DNA of 10,289 bases, taken from positions 1-10,289 of the forward strand of contig JASBYZ010000050.1 in NCBI GenBank assembly GCA_029983705.1. Reading direction: 5' to 3'. A program made the position numbers and the translations under genes. This stretch comes from Coriobacteriales bacterium (GTDB lineage: Bacteria > Actinomycetota > Coriobacteriia > Coriobacteriales > JAEZZM01). Positions within the stretch are counted from its first letter, which is position 1, and each line of letters starts with the position of its first letter. The notes under the pieces are model-generated. The model ran no database searches. It worked only from the letters and a program-made list of their open reading frames with translations, and had not been told where the DNA came from. Of the stretch, positions 1-5,796 are shown in pieces.

Positions 1-1404
1 ATAAAGCCTTTTGAAACAGTAATGGATAATACAAACAATGCTAATGTTAATGCGGGTGTATTTACACTCAAGCCACCTGCTAATCATATGAAATTTAAAG
101 GCTGGTACTATGATAAGGATCGGGATGATCGTCCGTATGATTTTGCTCCCATAACATCTGCGGTAGATATTTATGCTCACTGGACCACAGAGCTTAGAGT
201 TGACGTCTTAGGTGATAACGACAGAAATATTATTGGATATACTGTTGAGCTTATAAATCAAAAAGATACGTCTAAACTGACTGGGGATTTTACAGGAAGT
301 TCTTCAGGTAAAGCAGATGATCAATGGCGAACTAAAAGCAACGAGATTGATGAAGGAGATTCTTTTGAGATTACACTCAAAGATCTTCCAAAAGGTCATA
401 CCGTTGAAGTATTCACAAATCCAATTCTTGCGAATATCGCTAATGTCACTCCTGTTGAGGGTAAGAAAAATACATTCCATATTGACATTCTAGCTAATCC
501 ATTGAAAGCTACTAGTTACGCTTATTACGCTCGCTTTAAACTTATTAAAGAAGAGTATAAAGTTCAGTTTGAATCAGATGAGGGCGGAAAGATTACAAAA
601 CCTGAGTCACTAAAGGTTAAGTATCAAGATATGTTACCTTACCTTCCAAACACAAATCCACAAGATGGTTATAGATTTGCAGGATGGAAAATAAAGGGAG
701 ATACGACCGATACTCTTTATACACCTGAAAAGGTTATAAAGGAAATAAAGATAGAGGAAGATACAACATTTGTTGCTCAATTTAAAGAATACACTTTACC
801 ATTAAAGCTCATTACCAATAACACCGATGGAACACGCGGAGCTGAAGTTGACTACACAGTAGTTGATAAAGATGGCAATGTTGTAAAGGGCAGTGTAGAC
901 GAATATAATTTCTGGAAGTCTGATAATCCGCTCCAGCCAGGTGAGTACACCGTTACAATAAATAACTTAGCTGATTTACAGTCTGTAGGAATTTATCAGG
1001 CAGGAGTTGCTGGTACTACGGTCGAACAAATAGGAAGTAACACCTTCAAAGTAGTTATAGCTCCTATTCCGGCTGATTATACACAGAACTCTGTTCACGC
1101 AGGATTTGCATTAGCGGCTAGTCCAGATAAACCTCAACCAGTACAGCCTACACCTCCAGCTGATGAGCCAGCTCGTGAGATAGAGGTAGAGTATACCGGA
1201 TTTTACTCACAAGCAAAGGCTACACCAATCTTAAGTGTGCCTTCAACAAAAGATGTTGATTCCACTCAGGTTAATGTAATAGAGTCTAAGGCTCTTCCGA
1301 AGACCTCTGATAGTGCTAGCTTTATGCCTATGCTTTTAGTTTCAGGAGTTGCTTCTCTGATTTTCGCAGGTTTAGCATCTTTATTTAGAAGAGTTAGAAA
1401 TTAA
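1..1404 (+). CDS. LPXTG-anchored surface protein with InlB-type repeats (5' end outside window)
   Basis: This is the C-terminal part of a secreted, sortase-anchored wall protein. The frame is open from base 1, so the ATG at 22 is probably internal; residue numbers here count from it. In order: the tail of an InlB/Flg_new-type repeat (about 12-54, ending GWYYD...YAHW), a beta-rich module (57-174), a complete InlB-type repeat (178-255, with FAGWKIKG), a second beta-rich module resembling the first (257-366), a Pro-rich stretch (366-385), then the sorting signal: LPKTS (425-429), a hydrophobic helix and a basic tail (RRVRN). The signal peptide must lie upstream. InlB-type repeats occur in many adhesins and other surface proteins, so a role in host or cell contact is plausible, but no ligand can be named. 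The gene ends in TAA and converges on the next gene across a shared hairpin. Confidence 0.88.
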   Translation: MKPFETVMDNTNNANVNAGVFTLKPPANHMKFKGWYYDKDRDDRPYDFAPITSAVDIYAHWTTELRVDVLGDNDRNIIGYTVELINQKDTSKLTGDFTGSSSGKADDQWRTKSNEIDEGDSFEITLKDLPKGHTVEVFTNPILANIANVTPVEGKKNTFHIDILANPLKATSYAYYARFKLIKEEYKVQFESDEGGKITKPESLKVKYQDMLPYLPNTNPQDGYRFAGWKIKGDTTDTLYTPEKVIKEIKIEEDTTFVAQFKEYTLPLKLITNNTDGTRGAEVDYTVVDKDGNVVKGSVDEYNFWKSDNPLQPGEYTVTINNLADLQSVGIYQAGVAGTTVEQIGSNTFKVVIAPIPADYTQNSVHAGFALAASPDKPQPVQPTPPADEPAREIEVEYTGFYSQAKATPILSVPSTKDVDSTQVNVIESKALPKTSDSASFMPMLLVSGVASLIFAGLASLFRRVRN

Positions 1405-1440
1405 GCATTAGTTTTGTAGTAGGCAATATAAACATTTTAA

Positions 1441-1471
1441 GGAGGGTTGCCAGTTTATCTGGCAATCCTCC
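1441..1471. terminator. Hairpin between convergent genes, probable bidirectional terminator
   Basis: A 13-bp stem (GGAGGGTTGCCAG / CTGGCAATCCTCC, one G-T wobble) closes a 5-nt loop. It lies 36 nt past the surface-protein stop and 12 nt past the regulator stop on the other strand. Neither flank carries a perfect T-run: the minus-strand exit reads TTAAAATGTTTATA and the plus exit is weaker. Position and stem strength support termination in both directions. Confidence 0.65.
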
Positions 1472-1483
1472 TCTATGTTGAAG

Positions 1484-3001
1484 TTATTTCTGTATCAGTT
1501 CAATAAACTCAAGTAATTCCTTATGAGAGTGCACATCAAACTTCTTGTAGATATTTTTAAGGTGGGTCTTTACGGTATTTTGGCTTATGTATAAGATGTC
1601 TGCAATTCCCTGAGCATTTCTACCGGTAAGTGCAAGAATCAAGATATCCATCTCACGCTCTGTAAGCCCATATACTTCAGTAAGCTTTTTGTTTTCGCGC
1701 AAGCTCTTCTCGCTATAGGTAGATATTAAAACCTGCCGATCTACCTCTGGCTTGAGCTCATTATTTAATTGAGCTGGACTTATGGCCTGCTCCTGCTCCA
1801 CCTCTTCAATGGCAAACTCATATAAGACTGCTTGTGAGTCTTGGGAATTTAACATGAGGTAGACAATAACCAAAAGGATAAAGAATACGCTTACCAAAGA
1901 TACAATAAAATATACTTCTTGCTGGTCAAGCTCATAAACTACAAGCGTGCTTGAAACTATAAATCCTGCTGTAACAATAACGTGCACAAGACCAATAAAA
2001 ATTCCTGCTACAAATTTTAAATCCCACTGATTGCTTTTTGCCACTTCTATACTCATAGCCCACATTAAGATAAGCGATAAAAAGTAGAGGGTATCAACTA
2101 TGCCAAGAAGTATTGGGAGCAAGCTGTGGTGCAAAAAGGGGAGTACAAACATAGAGCACGCAACCACAATGCTCACTTTAAGATAGTTGGTGTGATAGTT
2201 AAAGCGATTGTTATTGTAGAGGGCAACCAAAAATATCCCCATACCAAGTGCTGCTGTTACAAAAAATATCAGCACCCTAAAGTTTAAGGAATAGTTTCCC
2301 TCAATTAAAACTCTGAGTGCACCTGAGACAAATCCAGTAATTGAGATAAAGATAATCGGACGCATAATGACAGACAAGAGTTTATTAAAGAGCAGGCCCT
2401 CATCGCCCGTTTGAATAGTAAATGAGTGCTCTGTAAAGCCTTGAGGTGCCTTGTAAGAGGATTTAATAAACAAAAGCAGTGAGACTAAACTAGCGCATAT
2501 AAGAGCTGCGTGTTGCAAAATCTCAAAAGGAATTAAAGCAATACATGAGGCAAAAGTTCCCCACAAAAGGGCACTCAGTGCTAAGTAGATCTTTTCAGCA
2601 TCATAGAGTAAATGTAGCCAAATTAAATAGCCAAAACATAAATACAGGCCCACCACTATTGCCTTACCAATAATAAAGGTGCATGAACTTATTGAATTTT
2701 GCAGTAAGTAAATATGTACCAGTTCAAACAAGATAAGCACAATGCTTGAGAGCATAAAACCTACTTTAAGCTTTTGATAGCTCTTACATGCCTGACCCCT
2801 TTGCATTGCTTTAAACGAGGCGTATCCTTCGTAGATAAAATAGAGGGCCATGACAATCATGTTGGTAAGTAAAAAGTAAAAAAGTTCAGGGTTTTGAGCA
2901 AGGGAAGCGCCTTGCAAGAAGTTTGTTCTCGTATTAGTAAAAATAGATAAGAAACTAGCAAAACCTAGGGAAATAATTAGATAGTGGCTTTTAGTTTTCA
3001 T
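1484..3001 (-). CDS. Membrane-embedded LuxR-family transcriptional regulator
   Basis: The protein has about 505 residues (numbering here from the upstream ATG at 3010, 508 aa). About twelve hydrophobic segments span roughly 11-387, an acidic linker follows (about 398-425), and a C-terminal LuxR/GerE helix-turn-helix covers about 446-508, with TEREMDIL, the recognition-helix region ISQNTVKTHLKNIYKKF and a final ELLEFI. There is no receiver domain. Regulators of this design are abundant in Eggerthellaceae, where several control an adjacent reductase in response to its substrate. Here the gene diverges from an FAD reductase gene, so it is probably that gene's regulator, with the membrane part as sensor; this is inference. 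The ATG at 3001 is preferred because the only SD-like stretch (GAGA) is about 10 nt upstream of it and almost touches the ATG at 3010. Confidence 0.88.
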   Translation of the reverse strand: MKTKSHYLIISLGFASFLSIFTNTRTNFLQGASLAQNPELFYFLLTNMIVMALYFIYEGYASFKAMQRGQACKSYQKLKVGFMLSSIVLILFELVHIYLLQNSISSCTFIIGKAIVVGLYLCFGYLIWLHLLYDAEKIYLALSALLWGTFASCIALIPFEILQHAALICASLVSLLLFIKSSYKAPQGFTEHSFTIQTGDEGLLFNKLLSVIMRPIIFISITGFVSGALRVLIEGNYSLNFRVLIFFVTAALGMGIFLVALYNNNRFNYHTNYLKVSIVVACSMFVLPFLHHSLLPILLGIVDTLYFLSLILMWAMSIEVAKSNQWDLKFVAGIFIGLVHVIVTAGFIVSSTLVVYELDQQEVYFIVSLVSVFFILLVIVYLMLNSQDSQAVLYEFAIEEVEQEQAISPAQLNNELKPEVDRQVLISTYSEKSLRENKKLTEVYGLTEREMDILILALTGRNAQGIADILYISQNTVKTHLKNIYKKFDVHSHKELLEFIELIQK

Positions 3002-3033
3002 ACCAATCATTTCTCGTGAAAATTATTACTACT

Positions 3034-3039
3034 ATTATA
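3034..3039 (-). promoter_or_regulatory. Candidate -10 box for the LuxR regulator gene
   Basis: The minus strand reads TATAAT, a perfect -10 consensus, about 33 nt upstream of the chosen start and implying a very short leader. No good -35 box lies 16-18 nt further upstream (GTGTCA is the nearest), which would suit an activated or autoregulated promoter. Confidence 0.4.
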
Positions 3040-3080
3040 CTATCGTATTCAAAATGTGACACCTAACACATTAATCTAAT

Positions 3081-3099
3081 CTCACCCGATTAGGGTGAG
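3081..3099. promoter_or_regulatory. Perfect inverted repeat, candidate operator of the LuxR regulator
   Basis: CTCACCC and GGGTGAG are perfect 7-nt arms around the 5-nt spacer GATTA. The site lies between the two divergent promoters. It is not followed by a T-run, so a protein-binding site fits better than a terminator. Its symmetry and size fit a dimeric HTH protein such as the divergent LuxR regulator; assigning it to that protein is inference. Confidence 0.5.
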
Positions 3100-3117
3100 T
3101 GATTTGCTCAGAAATAA

Positions 3118-3149
3118 TTCACCCTGCTCGGTATGAGTGCTCTAGCTCA
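3118..3149. promoter_or_regulatory. Degenerate repeats of the operator motif next to the reductase promoter
   Basis: TTCACCC-TGCTC-GGTATGAG (3118-3137) resembles the perfect palindrome upstream (CTCACCC-GATTA-GGGTGAG). It overlaps a second partial dyad, TGAG-N8-CTCA (3134-3149). The first is centred about 43 nt before the transcription start expected from the -10 candidate at 3159, where LuxR-type activators often bind. The motif is short and imperfect, so this is tentative. Confidence 0.3.
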
Positions 3150-3158
3150 CACTTTGCC

Positions 3159-3164
3159 TATGAT
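3159..3164 (+). promoter_or_regulatory. Candidate -10 box for the FAD reductase gene
   Basis: TATGAT matches the -10 consensus at five of six positions. The hexamer at the -35 position (AGTGCT with 17-nt spacing) is poor and falls inside the degenerate dyads, as expected for an activator-dependent promoter. Transcription would start near 3171, giving a leader of about 54 nt. Confidence 0.35.
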
Positions 3165-3224
3165 AAAGCCAAGGGCTTGAAAACAAATTAGAAGCCCTCA
3201 ATTTCTACCTTTAGGGGGTTTGAC

Positions 3225-5003
3225 ATGTCTCAGTACAAGGATATCGACAGAAGAAGTTTTGTTAAGGGGCTCTCTATCTTTGGAGCAGCATCAGTTGCAA
3301 GCGTAGGCTTATTTGGCTGTAGTACTAATCAGCCAGCAGCTGAACCTAAGACAGAAAGCAAGGAGGCGAGCGCTCCAGCGCAAAAGGATGATAAGAAGGA
3401 TGCTAAGAAATCCAAGAAAGCAAGCGCAGAAGTTCCAGAACACAAGCCATCATTTATGACGGCACCTGAGCCAATTAAGGACAGCGAGATAAAAGAGACT
3501 ATTGAAGCTGACTTAATTGTTGTTGGTGCTGGTCCTTCAGGATTAATTACGGCATTATCTGCAGTAGATCATGGACTAAAACCAGTATTAATTGCTCAAA
3601 GTGAAAACGTAGTGGCCCGTGGTGGATCAAATGCAGTAGTAAATTCAAGATTGATGCCTAAGTACAATCTTGAACCAATACAGCCTCGCTTTATCTTGGA
3701 ACAAATGGCCCAAAACTCATTTAACATCGATGTTGATAAATGGTTCAAATGGTATAAATATTCAGAAGAGTCAGTAAACTGGCTGCTTGATAAGACTGAA
3801 AATGTTGAGGGCTTAACAGTAACTATCGAGCAAGGTAATGAGTGGGACGACAAAACCTATCCACTCTATGGACCTGCTATGTCACACTGCTGGAACTCAA
3901 AAGATTACCCAATTATCGCAGATGGTCAACCATCTCTTGTACTTGAGCTCAGAAAGCAACTTGAAGATCTTAACGTACCTCTCTATTTTAAGACTGAGGC
4001 AAAGCAGCTTGTTAGAGGCGGCAAGCCTAATGGCACTGACGGAAGAGTGGATGCAGTTATTGCTGAGCAAGACGGAGTATATAAGAAGTTTGTTGGTAAA
4101 AAGGCTGTGGTATTAGCAACGGGAGACTTCTCAGGCGATAAAGAAATGATGCAAACCTACGCTCCAGAGATTGTTGAATGGGTTAAAAACTGGGACGAGG
4201 GAATTTCTCCAGACCAGCTTAACAAGATTTATGGTGGTCTTTACAAGGGCGATGGCCACAAGATGGGTCTATGGGTAGGCGCAGCTTGGCAAAAGACTTG
4301 GCCATGCGCAGGTATGGTTGCAACATTTGCAGCTCCAAGTTACAACCCATGGAATGCTCCAGATACCATTATGGTTACTGATAAGGGCAAAAGATTTTGT
4401 AATGAAGAGATGGGATGCGGACATCTACCATATGTTATTAAGCATGTAGGTCCAGTAAACGCAATCTTTGATGTTGACTTCCCTAAGGCTCACCAGCCTT
4501 GGCATAACTGGAAAAATGTACATGGAGAGGGAGATATGACTCCAGATGAGGTTATTGCAGCATGGGAAGAAAAAGTTGCTAAAGATAACGGATCTATGTA
4601 TAAGGCTGACACCATCGAAGAGCTCTGCGACAAGATGGGAATTGACAAAGAAGAAACTCTTAAGAGTGTTCAAAGATACAATGAGCTTTGCGATAAGGGC
4701 CAAGATGAGGACTTCTTAAAGCGTAAAGAGCTCATGGTTCCAATTAAAACTGCTCCATTTTATGGTTGGAGAAAAGAAGAGCCAACTATCTTAAGTGTAA
4801 TGGGTGGTTTGCGTACCGATATTAACATGAAGGTATGCGATAAAGACGATAGTCCAATTGAGGGTCTCTACAATGTGGGAACTATGATTGGTGACTGCTA
4901 TGCAAATAGCTACAACTTCTTAATTGAAGGTCACAATCATGGTATGAACTGCATTACCTATGGTTATTTAACTGGTAAATATATTGCTGAGAATGAAAAG
5001 TAA
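3225..5003 (+). CDS. Tat-exported lipoprotein FAD-dependent reductase, fumarate reductase/flavocytochrome c superfamily
   Basis: The 592-residue protein begins with a twin-arginine signal (DRRSFVKG, R9-R10), a hydrophobic stretch and a lipobox (LFGC, C32), so it is probably exported folded with FAD and lipid-anchored. A Lys/Ala-rich linker (40-70) precedes the flavoprotein domain: dinucleotide motif VVGAGPSG (99-106), GGSNAV (133-138), GDGHKMG (342-348), GKRFCNEE (388-395), GGLRTD (528-532 region), and a C-terminal FAD-contact segment LYNVGTMIGD...EGHNHG (548-573). There is no CXXCH haem site and no FMN-binding domain, so electrons must come from a separate carrier. By my alignment the fumarate-reductase catalytic Arg after the NE motif is Cys398, and the usual HGANRLGGN segment reads YANSYNFLIEGHNHG, so fumarate is unlikely as substrate. 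An AGGGGG SD sits 6 nt before the ATG. The gene is monocistronic and divergent from a membrane LuxR regulator. Confidence 0.9.
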   Translation: MSQYKDIDRRSFVKGLSIFGAASVASVGLFGCSTNQPAAEPKTESKEASAPAQKDDKKDAKKSKKASAEVPEHKPSFMTAPEPIKDSEIKETIEADLIVVGAGPSGLITALSAVDHGLKPVLIAQSENVVARGGSNAVVNSRLMPKYNLEPIQPRFILEQMAQNSFNIDVDKWFKWYKYSEESVNWLLDKTENVEGLTVTIEQGNEWDDKTYPLYGPAMSHCWNSKDYPIIADGQPSLVLELRKQLEDLNVPLYFKTEAKQLVRGGKPNGTDGRVDAVIAEQDGVYKKFVGKKAVVLATGDFSGDKEMMQTYAPEIVEWVKNWDEGISPDQLNKIYGGLYKGDGHKMGLWVGAAWQKTWPCAGMVATFAAPSYNPWNAPDTIMVTDKGKRFCNEEMGCGHLPYVIKHVGPVNAIFDVDFPKAHQPWHNWKNVHGEGDMTPDEVIAAWEEKVAKDNGSMYKADTIEELCDKMGIDKEETLKSVQRYNELCDKGQDEDFLKRKELMVPIKTAPFYGWRKEEPTILSVMGGLRTDINMKVCDKDDSPIEGLYNVGTMIGDCYANSYNFLIEGHNHGMNCITYGYLTGKYIAENEK

Positions 5004-5016
5004 ATAAGTATTACTG

Positions 5017-5056
5017 GGTAGGGCTGCATATTTGTAGCCCTACCTGTTTATTTTTT
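5017..5056 (+). terminator. Rho-independent terminator of the reductase gene
   Basis: A perfect 9-bp stem (GGTAGGGCT / AGCCCTACC, 5017-5025 and 5036-5044) with a 10-nt loop is followed by TGTTTATTTTTT on the plus strand. It begins 13 nt after the reductase stop, and its T-run reaches the stop codon of the convergent antitoxin gene. The minus-strand exit (CAGTAATACTTATTTACTTTTC) is moderately T-rich, so it may also stop antitoxin and sel-operon transcripts. Confidence 0.85.
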
Positions 5057-5349
5057 CAGACTAGATCTTCAAAAGCTTCATCTAAACTTATGGTATTACC
5101 GGCCTGAGCTTTTTCATAGCTTTGCACCAAGCCTTTATCCAACATCTCAGACGGAATTTCATTAATAGAATTTACAACTCCAGGGAGTTTGAGCTCAAAT
5201 GGAATACCGCGATTAAGAATTATCTGACGATAAAACATATCAATAGCTGCAGATTGAGTAATTCCAATGGCTTCTAATATTTTTTCAGCTTGAGTCTTAA
5301 TGTCTGCTTCTATTCTTACATTAACGTTTGCTGTTTTTACAGGTGTCAT
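5056..5349 (-). CDS. RelB/DinJ-family antitoxin, no toxin partner in window
   Basis: The 97-residue protein starts MTPVKTANVNVRIEADIK, the N-terminal strand of a ribbon-helix-helix DNA-binding fold. The helical continuation (KILEAIGITQSAAIDMFYRQ) and IPFELKLP (49-56) are typical of RelB/DinJ antitoxins, and the acidic C-terminal tail (about 62-97) would be the toxin-binding part. The family represses its own promoter and neutralises a RelE/YafQ-type mRNA endonuclease, normally encoded immediately downstream. Here the downstream side is a terminator and the convergent reductase, and upstream is a selenium-linked gene, so the antitoxin appears orphan. The frame extends to a TTG at 5361, but that codon overlaps the SD; GGAGG five nt before the ATG at 5349 fixes the start. 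The 47-nt gap to the upstream gene allows either read-through from the sel operon or an own promoter. Confidence 0.85.
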   Translation of the reverse strand: MTPVKTANVNVRIEADIKTQAEKILEAIGITQSAAIDMFYRQIILNRGIPFELKLPGVVNSINEIPSEMLDKGLVQSYEKAQAGNTISLDEAFEDLV

Positions 5350-5354
5350 AGCTA

Positions 5355-5359
5355 CCTCC
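5355..5359 (-). promoter_or_regulatory. Ribosome binding site deciding the relB-like start
   Basis: GGAGG on the minus strand lies 5 nt before the ATG at 5349. It overlaps the in-frame TTG at 5361 and so rules that codon out as the start. Confidence 0.75.
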
Positions 5360-5396
5360 AATTTCTAATTCAATTGTGACGCAAATCGCGATACTA

Positions 5397-5639
5397 TTAG
5401 AAGTCTAAAATTTCAACAGGCTCAGTATATTCAATATTTTGTTTATCTAGCAGTTTAAGCAGGCTAAATTTATCTTCTGGCTTAAAGCGCAGGGCATTGC
5501 CACACCTCAGCTCGCCGCCAACCTCTTTTGGGCGAGGAATTAAACGAACGGGTATGCCTGCCCTTTGAGCTAGATCTTCAGCTTCAAATGATTTAAAAGA
5601 AGAATAAAATCCAATAACTAAAAAAGTTTTGTATTCCAT
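5397..5639 (-). CDS. DUF3343 family protein (putative Se/S carrier-like), linked to selenium genes
   Basis: The small protein of 80 residues starts MEYKTFLVIGFYSSFKSFEA. It has the DUF3343 pattern: an N-terminal strand, a helix ending GIPVRLIPRPKEVG (28-41), then a conserved cysteine segment, RCGNALRF (45-52, C46), and a C-terminal helix. The family is annotated as putative Se/S carrier-like and often lies beside selenium-utilisation genes. Its biochemical role is not established, and C46 is the obvious candidate for carrying sulfur or selenium. The gene is the last member of the sel run. Its ATG lies only 10 nt after the CCA end of tRNA-Sec, and no SD is visible in GTTTTATATT. The frame continues upstream through the tRNA to 5738, but that extension is an artefact. 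Confidence 0.8.
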   Translation of the reverse strand: MEYKTFLVIGFYSSFKSFEAEDLAQRAGIPVRLIPRPKEVGGELRCGNALRFKPEDKFSLLKLLDKQNIEYTEPVEILDF

Positions 5640-5649
5640 AATATAAAAC

Positions 5650-5746
5650 TGGCGGAGATGTGTGCGAATCGAACACACCCAAGACGTTCTCCACGCCTCA
5701 CAACGGTTTTGAAGACCGCGGAGCCCACCAGGACTCATCCACCTCC
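5650..5746 (-). tRNA. selC: tRNA-Sec (anticodon TCA)
   Basis: This is the selenocysteine tRNA, 97 nt with an encoded CCA. Reading the minus strand: acceptor GGAGGTGG pairs with ACATCTCC (seven pairs including one G-T, with G-A at the eighth), then a 6-bp D stem GAGTCC/GGGCTC with the 4-nt loop TGGT. Next come the anticodon arm GCGGT-CTTCAAA-ACCGT (anticodon TCA at 5710-5712), a long variable arm GAGGCGT/ACGTCTT, and the T arm GTGTG-TTCGATT-CGCAC, followed by discriminator G and CCA. The 13-layer acceptor-T stack, 6-bp D stem and long variable arm are hallmarks of bacterial tRNA-Sec. It lies 50 nt after the selB stop and 10 nt before the DUF3343 start, so it is probably cut from the sel transcript. 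I saw no convincing promoter of its own in the AT-rich 5747-5793. Confidence 0.95.
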
Positions 5747-5796
5747 ATGACCTTTAATACTTTACCATTAATTAAGATAATTGTTGGTAGCATTCA

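Noticed and set aside
3596..4703. Several open frames of 85-92 codons on either strand inside the reductase gene.
   Set aside because: They have no SD, resemble no family I recognise, and lie wholly inside a well-supported gene in another frame.
5010..5058. The relB-like gene ends in TGA, followed about 13 nt later by a stable hairpin and then an in-frame TAA, which superficially resembles a UGA-Sec codon with a SECIS element.
   Set aside because: The protein already ends as a normal RelB/DinJ does, the loop lacks a G in its first two positions as expected for bacterial SECIS, and the hairpin plus T-run is fully explained as the terminator of the convergent reductase gene.
5640..5738. N-terminal extension of the DUF3343 frame by 33 residues.
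   Set aside because: It runs through tRNA-Sec, and the family's natural N-terminus is MEYK at 5639.
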